In this document: positions 10,023 to 18,293 of the stretch, in pieces
Layout of the letters: each line of letters starts with the position of its first letter
Position numbering within the stretch: the first letter of the stretch is position 1
Assembly (NCBI GenBank): GCA_040007095.1
Contig: JBDTVS010000192.1
Span: 23,716-87,715, forward strand
DNA: 64,000 nt
Direction: 5' to 3'
Source: JBDTVS01 sp040007095
GTDB lineage: Bacteria > Acidobacteriota > Vicinamibacteria > Vicinamibacterales > CAVVIG01
The notes under the pieces: model-generated
Databases searched by the model: none
The model's input: only the letters and a program-made list of their open reading frames with translations
Told to the model about the DNA's origin: nothing
Made by a program: the position numbers and the translations under genes

Positions 10023-11504
10023 ACGGACAACATCTTCATCAATTATCGGCGCGACGATGCGGCCGCCTATGCCGGCCGCATTGCCGATCACCTTGGCGCC
10101 CTGATCGGCGTCCACCGCGTCTTCATGGACGTCGAGGACATCCGGCCAGGTCAGAACTTTTCCGAGGCCATCGATCAAACACTCGCGCAGTGCTCCACGG
10201 TGTTGGTGGTCATAGGTCCGCGCTGGTTCGAGATCCTGCAGCAGCGCGCGGCGAAGCGCGAGCAGGACTATGTGGTCCACGAGATCTCCGCCGCTCTTGC
10301 TCGCAAAGCCGACGTGGTGCCGGTATTCGTCGGTGGCGCCACCGCGGCCGCTCTTGCCGCGCTGCCCGCCGCGCTGGCCGATCTGTCGCTCCATCAGGCG
10401 GTGGAGCTTCACGACGGCAGTTTCAAAGAGGATTGCCACCGCCTTGCCACGTCACTCAAGCTGACCCGAGCGCGCGCATTTCCCAGGTCTCTGCTCTGGT
10501 CTGCGGCGGCGGTCCTGGTGGTCATCGCGCTTGTTCTCGCCGCCAACGCGGGCATCGGTCCCTGGCGCGCGTCTCGAGAACGCCAGGCGCGCGTCGCCGC
10601 GCTCCTCAAAACCGCCGCCACGCAGAGCAGCCAGACTGAATACCAGTCCGCCTTCGATTCCTATCAACAGGTCCTCGGCCTCGAGTACGCCAACGGCGCT
10701 GCGCTCGACGGCCAGGTAGACGCCGCGATGCTGTGGCTGGAAAACTTCCATGTCCTCGTCGGCGAAGGCCAGAAAGCCGAAGATCTCGCGGCGCCGGTGC
10801 TGGCTCGCCTGAAGACGGTGCTCGAGGCCGGACTGGCGCGCACCAGCGGCCGGGACGCGCGTGCCGCCGATATCCTCGCTCATCTGGGCTGGGCTCACTG
10901 GCTCAACGAAAAGATCGCGTTCAAGGAATTTGGTGGCGCCGAGCGGGTCTTCAGCCAATCGCTGGTGATTGATTCGTCGAACGTCTTTGCCAACGCCATG
11001 ATGGGGAACTGGCTCCTCCAGACGCATGGCGACAGCGCCGCGGCGATGCGTCATTTCCAAGTGGCTCTGACCACCGGCACACAGCGGCCGTTCGTGCGCA
11101 GCATGCAACTCGGCGGGCTCTTGTACAACGACGCCCCCGGCATGCACGCGGAATTCGCCAGGGCGTTGAGTGAGATGCGCAAGAGCAATGAATCCGTCGA
11201 GCCGGGAATCAAGAGCCGGGCACGGTATCTCTACGACGTATCGCTTGGCGAAGTGGACGAATTTCGCGAAGTACTGGCCGCGGCTCCCCATGACGACAAC
11301 TGGGAGACGTATCTGTGGCTGTCTCCCGGCGCCCCGACCGATATCCGGCAAGCCTTCGTTCACGCCAGTCTGGCGGAGTTTTCGGACAATCGAGCCGCGG
11401 CGGCGAGCGAATTCAAGACCTTGCTGCCGAGGCTGCGGGCCGAGGGATCGAGCTATCGAATGGTCAACTATGCGGTGGCCGCCATTGCGCGCCTCTCGCG
11501 CTAG
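10023..11504 (+). CDS. TIR-domain membrane protein with TPR-like C-terminus
   Basis: The N-terminal about 120 residues form a TIR domain: IFINYRRDDAAAYAGRIADHL, VFMDVEDIRPGQNF, a VLVVIGPRW strand and DYVVHEISAAL. The Glu in that last helix (about residue 87) is at the position of the catalytic Glu of NAD-cleaving TIRs. A single membrane helix follows (LLWSAAAVLVVIALVLAA), then a helical TPR-like region of about 300 residues. The frame is open from 9999, but no ATG, GTG or TTG precedes the TIR homology. ACG 10023 sits just before it, with AAGGG about 9 nt upstream, and is my proposed start. The first canonical start, ATG 10125, would delete the first strand of the TIR fold. The role is unknown; signalling or NAD-cleaving defence is possible. 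Confidence 0.75.
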   Translation, partial: TDNIFINYRRDDAAAYAGRIADHLGALIGVHRVFMDVEDIRPGQNFSEAIDQTLAQCSTVLVVIGPRWFEILQQRAAKREQDYVVHEISAALARKADVVPVFVGGATAAALAALPAALADLSLHQAVELHDGSFKEDCHRLATSLKLTRARAFPRSLLWSAAAVLVVIALVLAANAGIGPWRASRERQARVAALLKTAATQSSQTEYQSAFDSYQQVLGLEYANGAALDGQVDAAMLWLENFHVLVGEGQKAEDLAAPVLARLKTVLEAGLARTSGRDARAADILAHLGWAHWLNEKIAFKEFGGAERVFSQSLVIDSSNVFANAMMGNWLLQTHGDSAAAMRHFQVALTTGTQRPFVRSMQLGGLLYNDAPGMHAEFARALSEMRKSNESVEPGIKSRARYLYDVSLGEVDEFREVLAAAPHDDNWETYLWLSPGAPTDIRQAFVHASLAEFSDNRAAAASEFKTLLPRLRAEGSSYRMVNYAVAAIARLSR

Positions 11505-11535
11505 CATTTTTTCGTTTGCACAAGTCGAAAACGCT

Positions 11536-12684
11536 CTAAAGCGCGCCCACCGGCTTGGTGACGCGCAGCAGCACATTTGAGAACGCGCCCACGCTCATCG
11601 GCCGGATCTCGGCGGAGAGGCCTTGGCTGACACAGCAGGCGATCCACTGATCGGAGGTGCGAAAAAAGAAACGCTGGCGCCACGATCCCGTCGCGATCGC
11701 CTTCAGGCGATTGGCAAGCCGCACCGCCAGATGGCGCCATCCCGCGGCCGAGTTCGCCTCACGCACCAGCATCACGCCACCCGGTTCGAGCACGGCGGCG
11801 GTCGCGGCAATCAGCGCCTCCTGCTCGCGGGCGGGCATCATGTGAAGCACGTCGAAGAACAGCGCGACCCGGCAGGGTGGCAGGGTCAAGCCGCGTATGT
11901 CGCCCTCGAGGATCTGCGCGTCGGCGCCGAGGGCGCGCCGCGCCACCTCGGCGACTCGCGGGCGCAACTCGATTCCGATCATCCGATCGAAATGCGGCGG
12001 CGGGCTCCAGGTGCGGGGCCAGGTCCCCGTACGAACGCGTTGCCCCGAGTGGGCCACCAGCGCCAGCGTGAGGCCCTGACCGCAGCCAACGTCGATGAGC
12101 GTTCCTCCCGACGGCAGAAGCCCGTCGCAGACAATCGCCCGGTAGACCGGATCGGCCCGCAGCTTGCCTTTGGCGAATTCCCACGCTGTCACGCTCGATT
12201 TGATGTACCGGTCTGAGGTTTCGCGCACCAGGTTCAGGAATTCGTCATCGGCCGAATCGCGCGACATGGCATAGGTGGCCGCCGCCATGCCCGTGCCGAT
12301 GACCCCGCCGATGACGAGGCTGCCCGCCAGCGCGTCAAGGCCGAAGACCGTGAGTCCCGTCGTCGTGGCCGTTTCAATCGTCAGCGTGTGCCATGCGCCG
12401 CGGCGCAGCCAGGCGCCGAGCTGGACTTCGGCGAAGACCAACGTCGGCGCCACCAACGGATTCGAGATGTTGGCCGCCAGGTACAACTTCAAGCGATTCA
12501 AATTGAGCAGCCGGCCGACGACCCAACAGAGCGCCAGATGGAATCCGAAGAACGGCAGGCAGCCGATGAAGGCACCCATGCCGATGGCGACGGCTTCGCG
12601 CCCAGCCCCGGCGCCTTCAGTCCTGAGACGCTGAAACCAGCGGCGGAGTTGTGCGTGAACGCGGAGAGACGAAAGCACGGACAT
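11536..12684 (-). CDS. DUF2062 membrane domain fused to SAM methyltransferase
   Basis: A 382-residue two-domain protein. Residues about 20-160 are a DUF2062 membrane domain (VAIGMGAFIGCLPFFGFHLAL, ANISNPLVAPTLVF, then a Gly-rich helix). Residues about 180-380 are a class I methyltransferase: motif I IDVGCGQGLTLAL, an acidic IGIELRPRV, VALFFDVLHMMP and LEPGGVMLVREAN. The cytoplasmic catalytic domain is therefore membrane-tethered. DUF2062 is often found near lipid and glycan assembly genes, so a lipid or polyprenyl-linked substrate is conceivable, but nothing here shows it. The gene converges with the TIR gene. The ribosome-binding site before ATG 12684 is weak. Confidence 0.85.
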   Translation of the reverse strand: MSVLSSLRVHAQLRRWFQRLRTEGAGAGREAVAIGMGAFIGCLPFFGFHLALCWVVGRLLNLNRLKLYLAANISNPLVAPTLVFAEVQLGAWLRRGAWHTLTIETATTTGLTVFGLDALAGSLVIGGVIGTGMAAATYAMSRDSADDEFLNLVRETSDRYIKSSVTAWEFAKGKLRADPVYRAIVCDGLLPSGGTLIDVGCGQGLTLALVAHSGQRVRTGTWPRTWSPPPHFDRMIGIELRPRVAEVARRALGADAQILEGDIRGLTLPPCRVALFFDVLHMMPAREQEALIAATAAVLEPGGVMLVREANSAAGWRHLAVRLANRLKAIATGSWRQRFFFRTSDQWIACCVSQGLSAEIRPMSVGAFSNVLLRVTKPVGAL

Positions 12685-12754
12685 GATCGCCTGGAAGCCA
12701 GTCCATCGCAGGCCGCAACATCAGCTCTCGCAACGGGCGCGGACTTTGGGCAGA

Positions 12755-13876
12755 CTACTTCCCGTTCTTCAGCACGAATCGCTGCGCCCGCCGGTTCGTG
12801 ACGATCTCCGCGGTATAGAGATTGCCCTTCGAATCCGCCGCCATGTGGTGGACGATGTCGAAGTCGCCCGGCTTCGCGCTGCGCATGCCAATCGCGCCAA
12901 TCTGCGTCATCGTCGCGCGATCGTAAATCACGACGCGCATCGGCCCGGAGTCGACGACGTAGAGAAACTGCTGCTTCTTGTCGGGCGAGAACGCGAACCC
13001 CGCGGGCACCGGCACGACGGTGCTGCCTTCGTTCGTGACGCGAACCTGCTTGAGGAACTTCCCGGCGGTGGTGAACATCTGGATCCGGTTGTTGATCCGG
13101 TCCGCGAGATAGACGACGCCGTCGCGCGACACTTTCACCGCGTGCGGGAGTCCGAAGTCCTGCGGGCCGTCGGGAGTGGTCTGCGGCTGCGGCACCGCGG
13201 GATTCGGGGCCAGCGTCGGGGGCGGCGTGTTGCCGAAGGCGCCCCACATGCGCTTGAACTTCCCGCTCTCCGAATCGAACACCACCACGCGCTTGTTGCC
13301 GTAGCCGTCGGCGACGTAGATTTCTTTCGCCGACGTGTCGACGAAGGTATCGGTGGGCTGATGGACGTTTTCCGTGTCGGTGTTGCCCTTGCTTTGCCCG
13401 CGATGGCCGATCTGCATGACGAATTTTCCGGCCATCGTGAATTTAACAATCATGTCGTCGCTGCTGCCGGGCGCCGACGGCCGCGGCCAGCCGCCGCGCC
13501 CGCCGATCCACACGAAGTCGTTCGCATCCACGAAGATGCCGTGCTCGCGCTCGGGCCACTCGTAGCCGTCGCCTGGCCCGCCCCAGCTGGTCAGCAGCTT
13601 TCCCCCGGCGTCGAACTCGAGCACCGGCGGCGCGGCGTTCGCGCGCTGCGCCTGCGGGATCGACTGCGGGACATGCAGCACCCAGATGTGGTCTTTCCTG
13701 TCGACGGAGATTGACGTCACCTCCCCGAGCACCCAGTGGTTCGGAATGGTCGGCCATTTCGGATCGAACTCGAACGCCGGCGCCTTGAGCTGCTGCGCGT
13801 GGAGAGCGGGCACAAGCAGGAGGATGGCGATGCCAATGGCGATGGTGGCGACTCTACGCATGGTGAGTGAAATCAT
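12755..13876 (-). CDS. Secreted NHL-repeat beta-propeller protein
   Basis: A 373-residue exported propeller. It starts at ATG 13876 (MISLTMRRVATIAIGIAILLL), behind AGGAGGG, with ATG 13861 as an alternative. The signal peptide ends near LHAQQ. Repeated blades carry the NHL pattern: ISVDRKDHIWVLHVP, IFVDANDFVWIGGRGG, EIYVADGYGNKRVVVFD, VVYLADRINNRIQMF and LYVVDSGPMRVVIYD. NHL propellers bind ligands or proteins, and some are lyases such as PAL; no catalytic set is evident, so a scaffold or binding role is likelier. A much longer open frame upstream is antisense to the next gene and is not used. It is divergent from the PLP-enzyme gene, with very little space for two promoters. Confidence 0.88.
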   Translation of the reverse strand: MISLTMRRVATIAIGIAILLLVPALHAQQLKAPAFEFDPKWPTIPNHWVLGEVTSISVDRKDHIWVLHVPQSIPQAQRANAAPPVLEFDAGGKLLTSWGGPGDGYEWPEREHGIFVDANDFVWIGGRGGWPRPSAPGSSDDMIVKFTMAGKFVMQIGHRGQSKGNTDTENVHQPTDTFVDTSAKEIYVADGYGNKRVVVFDSESGKFKRMWGAFGNTPPPTLAPNPAVPQPQTTPDGPQDFGLPHAVKVSRDGVVYLADRINNRIQMFTTAGKFLKQVRVTNEGSTVVPVPAGFAFSPDKKQQFLYVVDSGPMRVVIYDRATMTQIGAIGMRSAKPGDFDIVHHMAADSKGNLYTAEIVTNRRAQRFVLKNGK

Positions 13877-13939
13877 ATGACATGATCGCCCTCCTGGAAT
13901 CGAGCAGTGGACCTTGTCGAAAGAAGAAGGAGCGTGGCT

Positions 13940-15100
13940 GTGCGAAGGTTCAGGGATCTGGAAACGAAAGTCGTGCACGCCGGCCAGCCGTCGCCGCGCA
14001 TCGAAGGCGCCGTGGTCATGCCGCTTTTTCAGTCGGCGATGTTCGAGTCCGCGGGCGAGACGAGCTATCACGACCTGAAGTACATCAGGCTCAACAACAC
14101 GCCGACCCACATCGCGCTGCACGCCAAGCTTGCGGCCATCGAGAACGGCGAAGCCGCTCTTGCCACGGCCAGCGGCATGGCGGCCATCGCGACGACGCTG
14201 CTGACGGTGCTGGCGCCGGGGGATCGCCTGCTGGCCCAGGACTGTGTGTATGGCGGCACACACGACCTTCTGACCGGCGAACTGACGGCACTCGGCATCG
14301 CCACGGACTTCATCGACGCGGACGATCCTGACTCGTGGGAGAGGCAGCTTCGCCCGACCACGCGCGCCATCTATGTGGAGAGCCTCACGAACCCGCTGCT
14401 CCAGGTTGCCGACCTCGAGGCTGTCGTCCGCTTCGCGCAGACGCACGGTCTGGTATCGATGGTCGACAACACCTTCGCAACCCCCGTGAATTTCCGTCCG
14501 CTGGAGCGTGGCTTCGATCTGTCGCTGCACAGCTGTACGAAATACCTCAACGGCCACTCCGACATCGTCGCCGGCGCCGTGATCGGATCGGCTGCCTGGA
14601 TCACACGGATCACGCACCGGTTGAACCACCTCGGAGGATCGCTCGATCCGCACGCGTGCTTTCTGCTCGATCGCGGGCTGAAGACCCTGGTCGTGCGGGT
14701 ACGGCACCAGAACCAGAGCGCGCTGCAGATCGCCCACCGGCTCGAGCAGCACTCCGCGGTCAGCCGCGTGAACTACGCGGGCCTTCCGAGCCATGACCGG
14801 CACGAGCGTGCTCGCCGTCTCTTCGAAGGCTTCAGCGGCATGATGAGCTTTGAGCTGAGCGGTGGGGCCGCGGCGGCCAATCGTTTCATGGAGCGCACGA
14901 CGGTGCCGGTCGTCGCTCCAAGCCTGGGCGGGCCGGAGAGCCTGTTGACGCGGCCGGCCATCACGTCTCACGCGGGCATGAGTCCGGACGAGCGCCGGAA
15001 TGCCGGTATCAGCGACGGTTTGATCAGGATGTCAGTGGGCCTGGAATCGACCGGAGAGATTATCGACGACCTGCTGCACGCTCTCGACGACGGCAAGTAG
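13940..15100 (+). CDS. PLP-dependent Cys/Met metabolism enzyme (cystathionine gamma-synthase/lyase-like)
   Basis: A cytoplasmic trans-sulfuration-family enzyme of about 386 residues. I chose GTG 13940 (RRFRDLETKVVHAGQ) because AAGGAG lies 7 nt upstream; GTG 13907 is in frame but lacks a site. Family marks are present: ATASGMAAIATTLL, DCVYGGTHDLL, YVESLTNPLLQVADL, the PLP-phosphate region, and the Schiff-base lysine in HSCTKYLNGHSD. Near the end are SLGGPESLLTRPA and IRMSVGLES, which bind the substrate carboxylate. It would act on homoserine esters, cystathionine or methionine; the sequence alone does not separate synthase from lyase. It is a single gene followed by a hairpin terminator. Confidence 0.93.
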   Translation: MRRFRDLETKVVHAGQPSPRIEGAVVMPLFQSAMFESAGETSYHDLKYIRLNNTPTHIALHAKLAAIENGEAALATASGMAAIATTLLTVLAPGDRLLAQDCVYGGTHDLLTGELTALGIATDFIDADDPDSWERQLRPTTRAIYVESLTNPLLQVADLEAVVRFAQTHGLVSMVDNTFATPVNFRPLERGFDLSLHSCTKYLNGHSDIVAGAVIGSAAWITRITHRLNHLGGSLDPHACFLLDRGLKTLVVRVRHQNQSALQIAHRLEQHSAVSRVNYAGLPSHDRHERARRLFEGFSGMMSFELSGGAAAANRFMERTTVPVVAPSLGGPESLLTRPAITSHAGMSPDERRNAGISDGLIRMSVGLESTGEIIDDLLHALDDGK

Positions 15101-15138
15101 CTGTGTCGGGCGCGCAGCAGATCGCCTCAGGTCTTGAG

Positions 15139-15170
15139 GGCGCCGGGTTTTCACCCGGGCGCCTTCTTTC
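15139..15170 (+). terminator. Probable intrinsic terminator of the PLP-enzyme gene
   Basis: A GGCGCCGGGT stem pairs with ACCC(G)GGCGCC around a 4-nt loop, with one bulged G. TTCTTTC follows. It lies 39 nt after the stop codon and just before the convergent DUF6152 gene. Confidence 0.6.
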
Positions 15171-15175
15171 ATCGA

Positions 15176-15589
15176 CTATTCATCGACACCGCGGAAACGG
15201 ACTGTGTGTCCGTCCTGGTAGGTGATCGCGACCAGAAGCCCAACCGGGCTCTTGCCGTCAGCGGCGGGTGTGCACGTGACCGTGATTGGGTCACCGGGGC
15301 GCAGCGCATTCGGTCCGTCTTTGAGACCGAACTTCGCGATGCTGGTCACACTGCCGCCCACGAACGACCACTCGGTTGCCGTGCCGTCCGTGTTCTTGAC
15401 TTCCAGTTTCATCGACGAGTGGGGATTCACGAACCTGAATGCCTTGAACTCCCCACTCACCTTCGCTTCCTTACCCAATGCGTACACGCCCGCGAGGGAA
15501 TGATGCGCCTGCAAGGAAGCGCTGGCCAGGACCAACCCGCACAGAACGACGCATCGCACAGTCCACTTCGTCGTAAGCCACTTCGTCAT
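15176..15589 (-). CDS. DUF6152 family exported protein
   Basis: A 137-residue exported protein. The signal peptide (RCVVLCGLVLASASLQA) is followed directly by the family's HHS start of the mature chain. Then come FKAFRFVNPHSSMKLEV and TEWSFVGGS, typical of DUF6152, with a basic end (DGHTVRFRG). The His-rich mature N-terminus suggests metal binding, but the function is not established. It starts at ATG 15589 after GAGGAGG. Members of this family often sit near 'PDGKPDLSG' proteins, as here (the 582-aa gene upstream). It reads away from a terminal-inverted-repeat element. Confidence 0.88.
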   Translation of the reverse strand: MTKWLTTKWTVRCVVLCGLVLASASLQAHHSLAGVYALGKEAKVSGEFKAFRFVNPHSSMKLEVKNTDGTATEWSFVGGSVTSIAKFGLKDGPNALRPGDPITVTCTPAADGKSPVGLLVAITYQDGHTVRFRGVDE

Positions 15590-15619
15590 AAGTTCCTCCT
15601 CAACATCATCTCGTAGCTC

Positions 15620-15780
15620 GTGTCCAGAGTCAGAGATTCATCGACATTTTCCGGCCGGGGCATCCCGTCTGGCGGCGTTGCTCGGCACTCAAATATTCCC
15701 GATATTCTCGCGCCTCACGCCTTGCCAGCCGGGCGCCGCGCTCCAGAAAATTAGTCAACGAATGTCTGACTCGGGACACT
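15620..15780. repeat. MITE-like intergenic element, copy 1 (161 bp)
   Basis: Bounded by imperfect terminal inverted repeats of about 28 bp. The left end reads GTGTCC.GAGTCAGA.ATTC and the right end is its near-complement. The interior has the family core (GGGCATCCCG, GGCGGCGTTGCTC, CTCAAATATTCCC, GATATTCTCGCGCC, GCCTTGCCAGCCGGGCG). The right end overlaps the stop codon of the neighbouring minus-strand gene (15779-15781), so that gene's terminator region is the element itself. Confidence 0.75.
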
Positions 15781-17527
15781 AGTGCCGAATCTGCGTGGCG
15801 GCCGCTTCGGTCTCGAAACTCGTCTCACAGTTGCCCCGCTCTCGCAGCAGGCCGGCGTTGGGATTCGCGCTGGGCCGTACCACTCGTGTCGGGTACACGT
15901 ACGGCTCCACCAGCACTTCAGGGTCTTCGACCGTGACGTCATACAAGAGCACGTTGCCCTGACGCGTGAATTTCTCCACGACGTGCATCTTTTCGGAGTG
16001 GAAGAAGCCGCCGCGGCCCAGCCACGTCGTATCGATGAACCCGATGGCGTCGAGCACCAGTGTGTCCCCCTCCCAGTGTCCGACGGTATCCCCCAGATAC
16101 ATCAGTTCGAACTTCGCGTTGGGGCCGTGCTGGCGGCCATCGGTCGGGATCACACGAAATTCGGGATAGCCGCCGCCGGCATCACCGCCCGAATACAGGA
16201 ACGTGATGTCCTTGTCTGACTGGAAAATGCGCCGGGGCGGGCCCTGCCGCGGGATGCCCAGCGGCTGGCAGGTCATCACCGGGTCGAACTTGTTCGTCCA
16301 CATGTCCAGTTCCTGAACCTTGTCCCAGTGCTCCGGCTTGTACATGGGACGATTCAGGTTCCCGAACCGCGAGGGTGAGTAGAGCTCGAAATCTTCCGTC
16401 TGATTGGTTTGCCGGCTGCAGTTGGGACCCTGCGTCGGACCGCAGCGGCGCCCGCCGCCCGTCATGTAGTTGCCAATCCAGTCGCTGAATTGATAGTTGC
16501 CCGTCAGGTCGGGATGCGCGCCCAGCCGGGGCGTGGGTATCGACTTGTCCACGGGAGGTTCGCTCCTGGCAAACACGCCTTTCGGGAGCTGCCCGGTGGG
16601 CTTGATCGCCGCCTTCACGCTCGCCGGCACGGGCGCCACCACATACACATTGCCCGTTTCCGTCACGTCCGTCGTCAGGTCGCGGACGACCGTGTTGCCG
16701 CGGCGCTCGACCAGCTTGCCGGCGTACAGCACACCGATCTTGTTCAGCTTGCTGTTCCAGTCCTGATAGTTGGAGTAGGTGAATTCCGTCGTCGTCGAGC
16801 CCTGGGTGACGACGACTTTCTCCGTCATGTATTTCGCATCGAGAGTGGCTGTCGCAGTCGCCCCCGGAATGGCCGGAAGCGGGAACGTCAGGACCGGCTT
16901 TGCGCCCTCCCAGGCGAGGGACGTCTGGCCCACCTTCGCGAGACCGTCGGCGAACAGCGTGCCCGGGTTGGCCCCCAACCAGAATGTTTCGGTGGTTCCG
17001 GCCAGTGCGGACTTGGCCGCACCCTGGGGACTGGCCCAGATGCGGACGAGCCGCTCCTGCACGGCCGAGGGCATGGGCGTGGCCTTCCCCTTGGTCGGAC
17101 CGATCTCCGCACCTCGCGTGTCTTCGTTCCAGGCGTACAGCCCGCTGACCACCTCGATGTTCGAGGCCGTTTGTCCGTTCGCCCGCGTGCAGGTGTACTG
17201 AGTGCGCTGACTGAAGGTCTGGAAGTTGGTGCTCTCACGATATTTCGTGAGCGTGCACGGCTGCCCGTCGACCTGAATCGTGCCCTTGCCCTGATATTCG
17301 AGCGTCGCGACCATGTCGCGTTCGTCATGGCCCTTCAGCATGCCCATGCCCCACATCCAGTGGAAGATCACGGATCTCAGGTCTTTGGCGTTCGGTGCCG
17401 GTGTGTAGGGTTCAGCCGTGCCTGCGTTTGGATTCGGATTCTGTGCACCGGCCGCCAACGGCGTGGCGAGCGCCAGGACGATCCCGAGTGCGACCCTCAT
17501 CCCACTCATCCTTCCACGAACATCCAT
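15779..17527 (-). CDS. Large exported protein; novel N-terminal region plus 'PDGKPDLSG'-type C-terminus
   Basis: A 582-residue secreted protein. It begins at ATG 17527 (MDVRGRMSGMRVALGIVLAL) behind GAGGGGAGG; a longer frame exists but lacks a site. The signal peptide ends near GAQNPNPNAG. Residues about 30-300 form a beta-rich region I do not recognise (HWMWGMGML, YQGKGTIQVDGQPCTLT, TQYTCTRANG, TLDAKYMTEKVVVTQG). From about residue 330 it follows the family core: PTPRLGAHPDLTGNYQ, CQPLGIPRQGPPRRI, GHWEGDTLVLDAIGF, VVEKFTRQGNVLLYDVTVED. The Cys pairs in the N-terminal part could be disulfides. The N-terminal region may recognise substrate; that is speculation. Confidence 0.82.
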   Translation of the reverse strand: MDVRGRMSGMRVALGIVLALATPLAAGAQNPNPNAGTAEPYTPAPNAKDLRSVIFHWMWGMGMLKGHDERDMVATLEYQGKGTIQVDGQPCTLTKYRESTNFQTFSQRTQYTCTRANGQTASNIEVVSGLYAWNEDTRGAEIGPTKGKATPMPSAVQERLVRIWASPQGAAKSALAGTTETFWLGANPGTLFADGLAKVGQTSLAWEGAKPVLTFPLPAIPGATATATLDAKYMTEKVVVTQGSTTTEFTYSNYQDWNSKLNKIGVLYAGKLVERRGNTVVRDLTTDVTETGNVYVVAPVPASVKAAIKPTGQLPKGVFARSEPPVDKSIPTPRLGAHPDLTGNYQFSDWIGNYMTGGGRRCGPTQGPNCSRQTNQTEDFELYSPSRFGNLNRPMYKPEHWDKVQELDMWTNKFDPVMTCQPLGIPRQGPPRRIFQSDKDITFLYSGGDAGGGYPEFRVIPTDGRQHGPNAKFELMYLGDTVGHWEGDTLVLDAIGFIDTTWLGRGGFFHSEKMHVVEKFTRQGNVLLYDVTVEDPEVLVEPYVYPTRVVRPSANPNAGLLRERGNCETSFETEAAATQIRH

Positions 17528-17705
17528 GGTGGTCCTCCCCTCTTGTCTCATCTCATTGGCGCCACCGCGGAGAGACCGTGATGACGTCCTGACACAGGCC
17601 GGTGCCTGGCAGGACCGAACATTTAGGGTTGAGCATGCCCGTTCGGACGGCCGTGGTCAAGGCCAATATTGGTGTGGAGACGCGAGGGTGCCGGCGGATC
17701 AGATG

Positions 17706-17747
17706 GGCGAGGGCGGGCGTAGGTCGTTCAGTGAAACGACCCTCGCC
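17706..17747 (-). terminator. Bulged two-part hairpin downstream of the lipoprotein gene
   Basis: A 7-bp inner stem (GGTCGTT/AACGACC, 6-nt loop) is continued by GGCGAG/CTCGCC across a one-sided 10-nt bulge. It lies 66 nt past the lipoprotein stop and about 180 nt before the next minus-strand gene. It lacks a T-tract, so it is either a weak terminator or a leader structure of the 582-aa gene. Confidence 0.3.
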
Positions 17748-17812
17748 GCTGGTGTGGCCGAGGTCCTGGTGTCACCGAGGGTCAAGCCGATTCGCGGACG
17801 CGTTCCTGCATT

Positions 17813-18118
17813 TCAGTGCAACCCACCGACCCGCGGAATCTTGTTGATCTCGTCGATGATTGTCTTGGGTGCAGACAAGCGAATCTGCAAGGGAAAGGAC
17901 TCGAACACGACGATGTCCTTCACGACACCGTCCTTTTCCAGTTCCCTGATCCTTTTCAGAACAGGGTCTGGCGTTTCTGCACTGCCGATGATGAGCGCGC
18001 GTTCCGTCGGCTCACTGCTCTGTGATGGTGTCGCGAGGGGCGGCGCGTCCGTTCGTTTCTGGCTGGTCGTGCAGCTTGCCGATGCAAGCAGGATCGCAAG
18101 CGCAAAGCTCAGTTTCAT
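17813..18118 (-). CDS. Small predicted lipoprotein
   Basis: A 101-residue protein starting at ATG 18118 (MKLSFALAILLASASC). The lipobox Leu-Ala-Ser-Ala-Ser-Cys predicts lipidation at Cys16. The rest is polar with one predicted helix (VLKRIRELEKDGVVKDI) and a beta end (IQLSAPKTI-like, then INKIPRVGG). I recognise no family. The ribosome-binding site is weak. It sits between the protease gene and the 582-aa exported protein on the same strand. Confidence 0.6.
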   Translation of the reverse strand: MKLSFALAILLASASCTTSQKRTDAPPLATPSQSSEPTERALIIGSAETPDPVLKRIRELEKDGVVKDIVVFESFPLQIRLSAPKTIIDEINKIPRVGGLH

Positions 18119-18234
18119 GGTCCGGTCCGTTGCAAACGCGACCGTGGCGGGCCGCCGACGCAGCCCACCACGGCTCACTTTTTACCTGTCCTAAACATCT
18201 GCTAAAGCCGCTGTCTGTCCGAATGACGTAGTTG

Positions 18235-18260
18235 GCTGGTCGGTTTGAGCGAAGCTTCAC
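18235..18260 (+). repeat. Short dispersed repeat, copy A
   Basis: CTGGTCGGTTTGAGCGAAGC plus TTCAC recurs at 53283-53308 with a single inserted G. Both copies are intergenic, near the 3' end of a protease gene and upstream of a tannase-like gene. Confidence 0.5.
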
Positions 18261-18293
18261 CAGGCACTGCTATTTTGACGACGCACTCGTCGG

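Noticed and set aside
13877..14971. Long minus-strand extension of the NHL-propeller frame (total 738 codons)
   Set aside because: The extension is antisense to the well-supported PLP enzyme, lacks any domain, and the propeller gene has its own start, ribosome-binding site and signal peptide at 13876.
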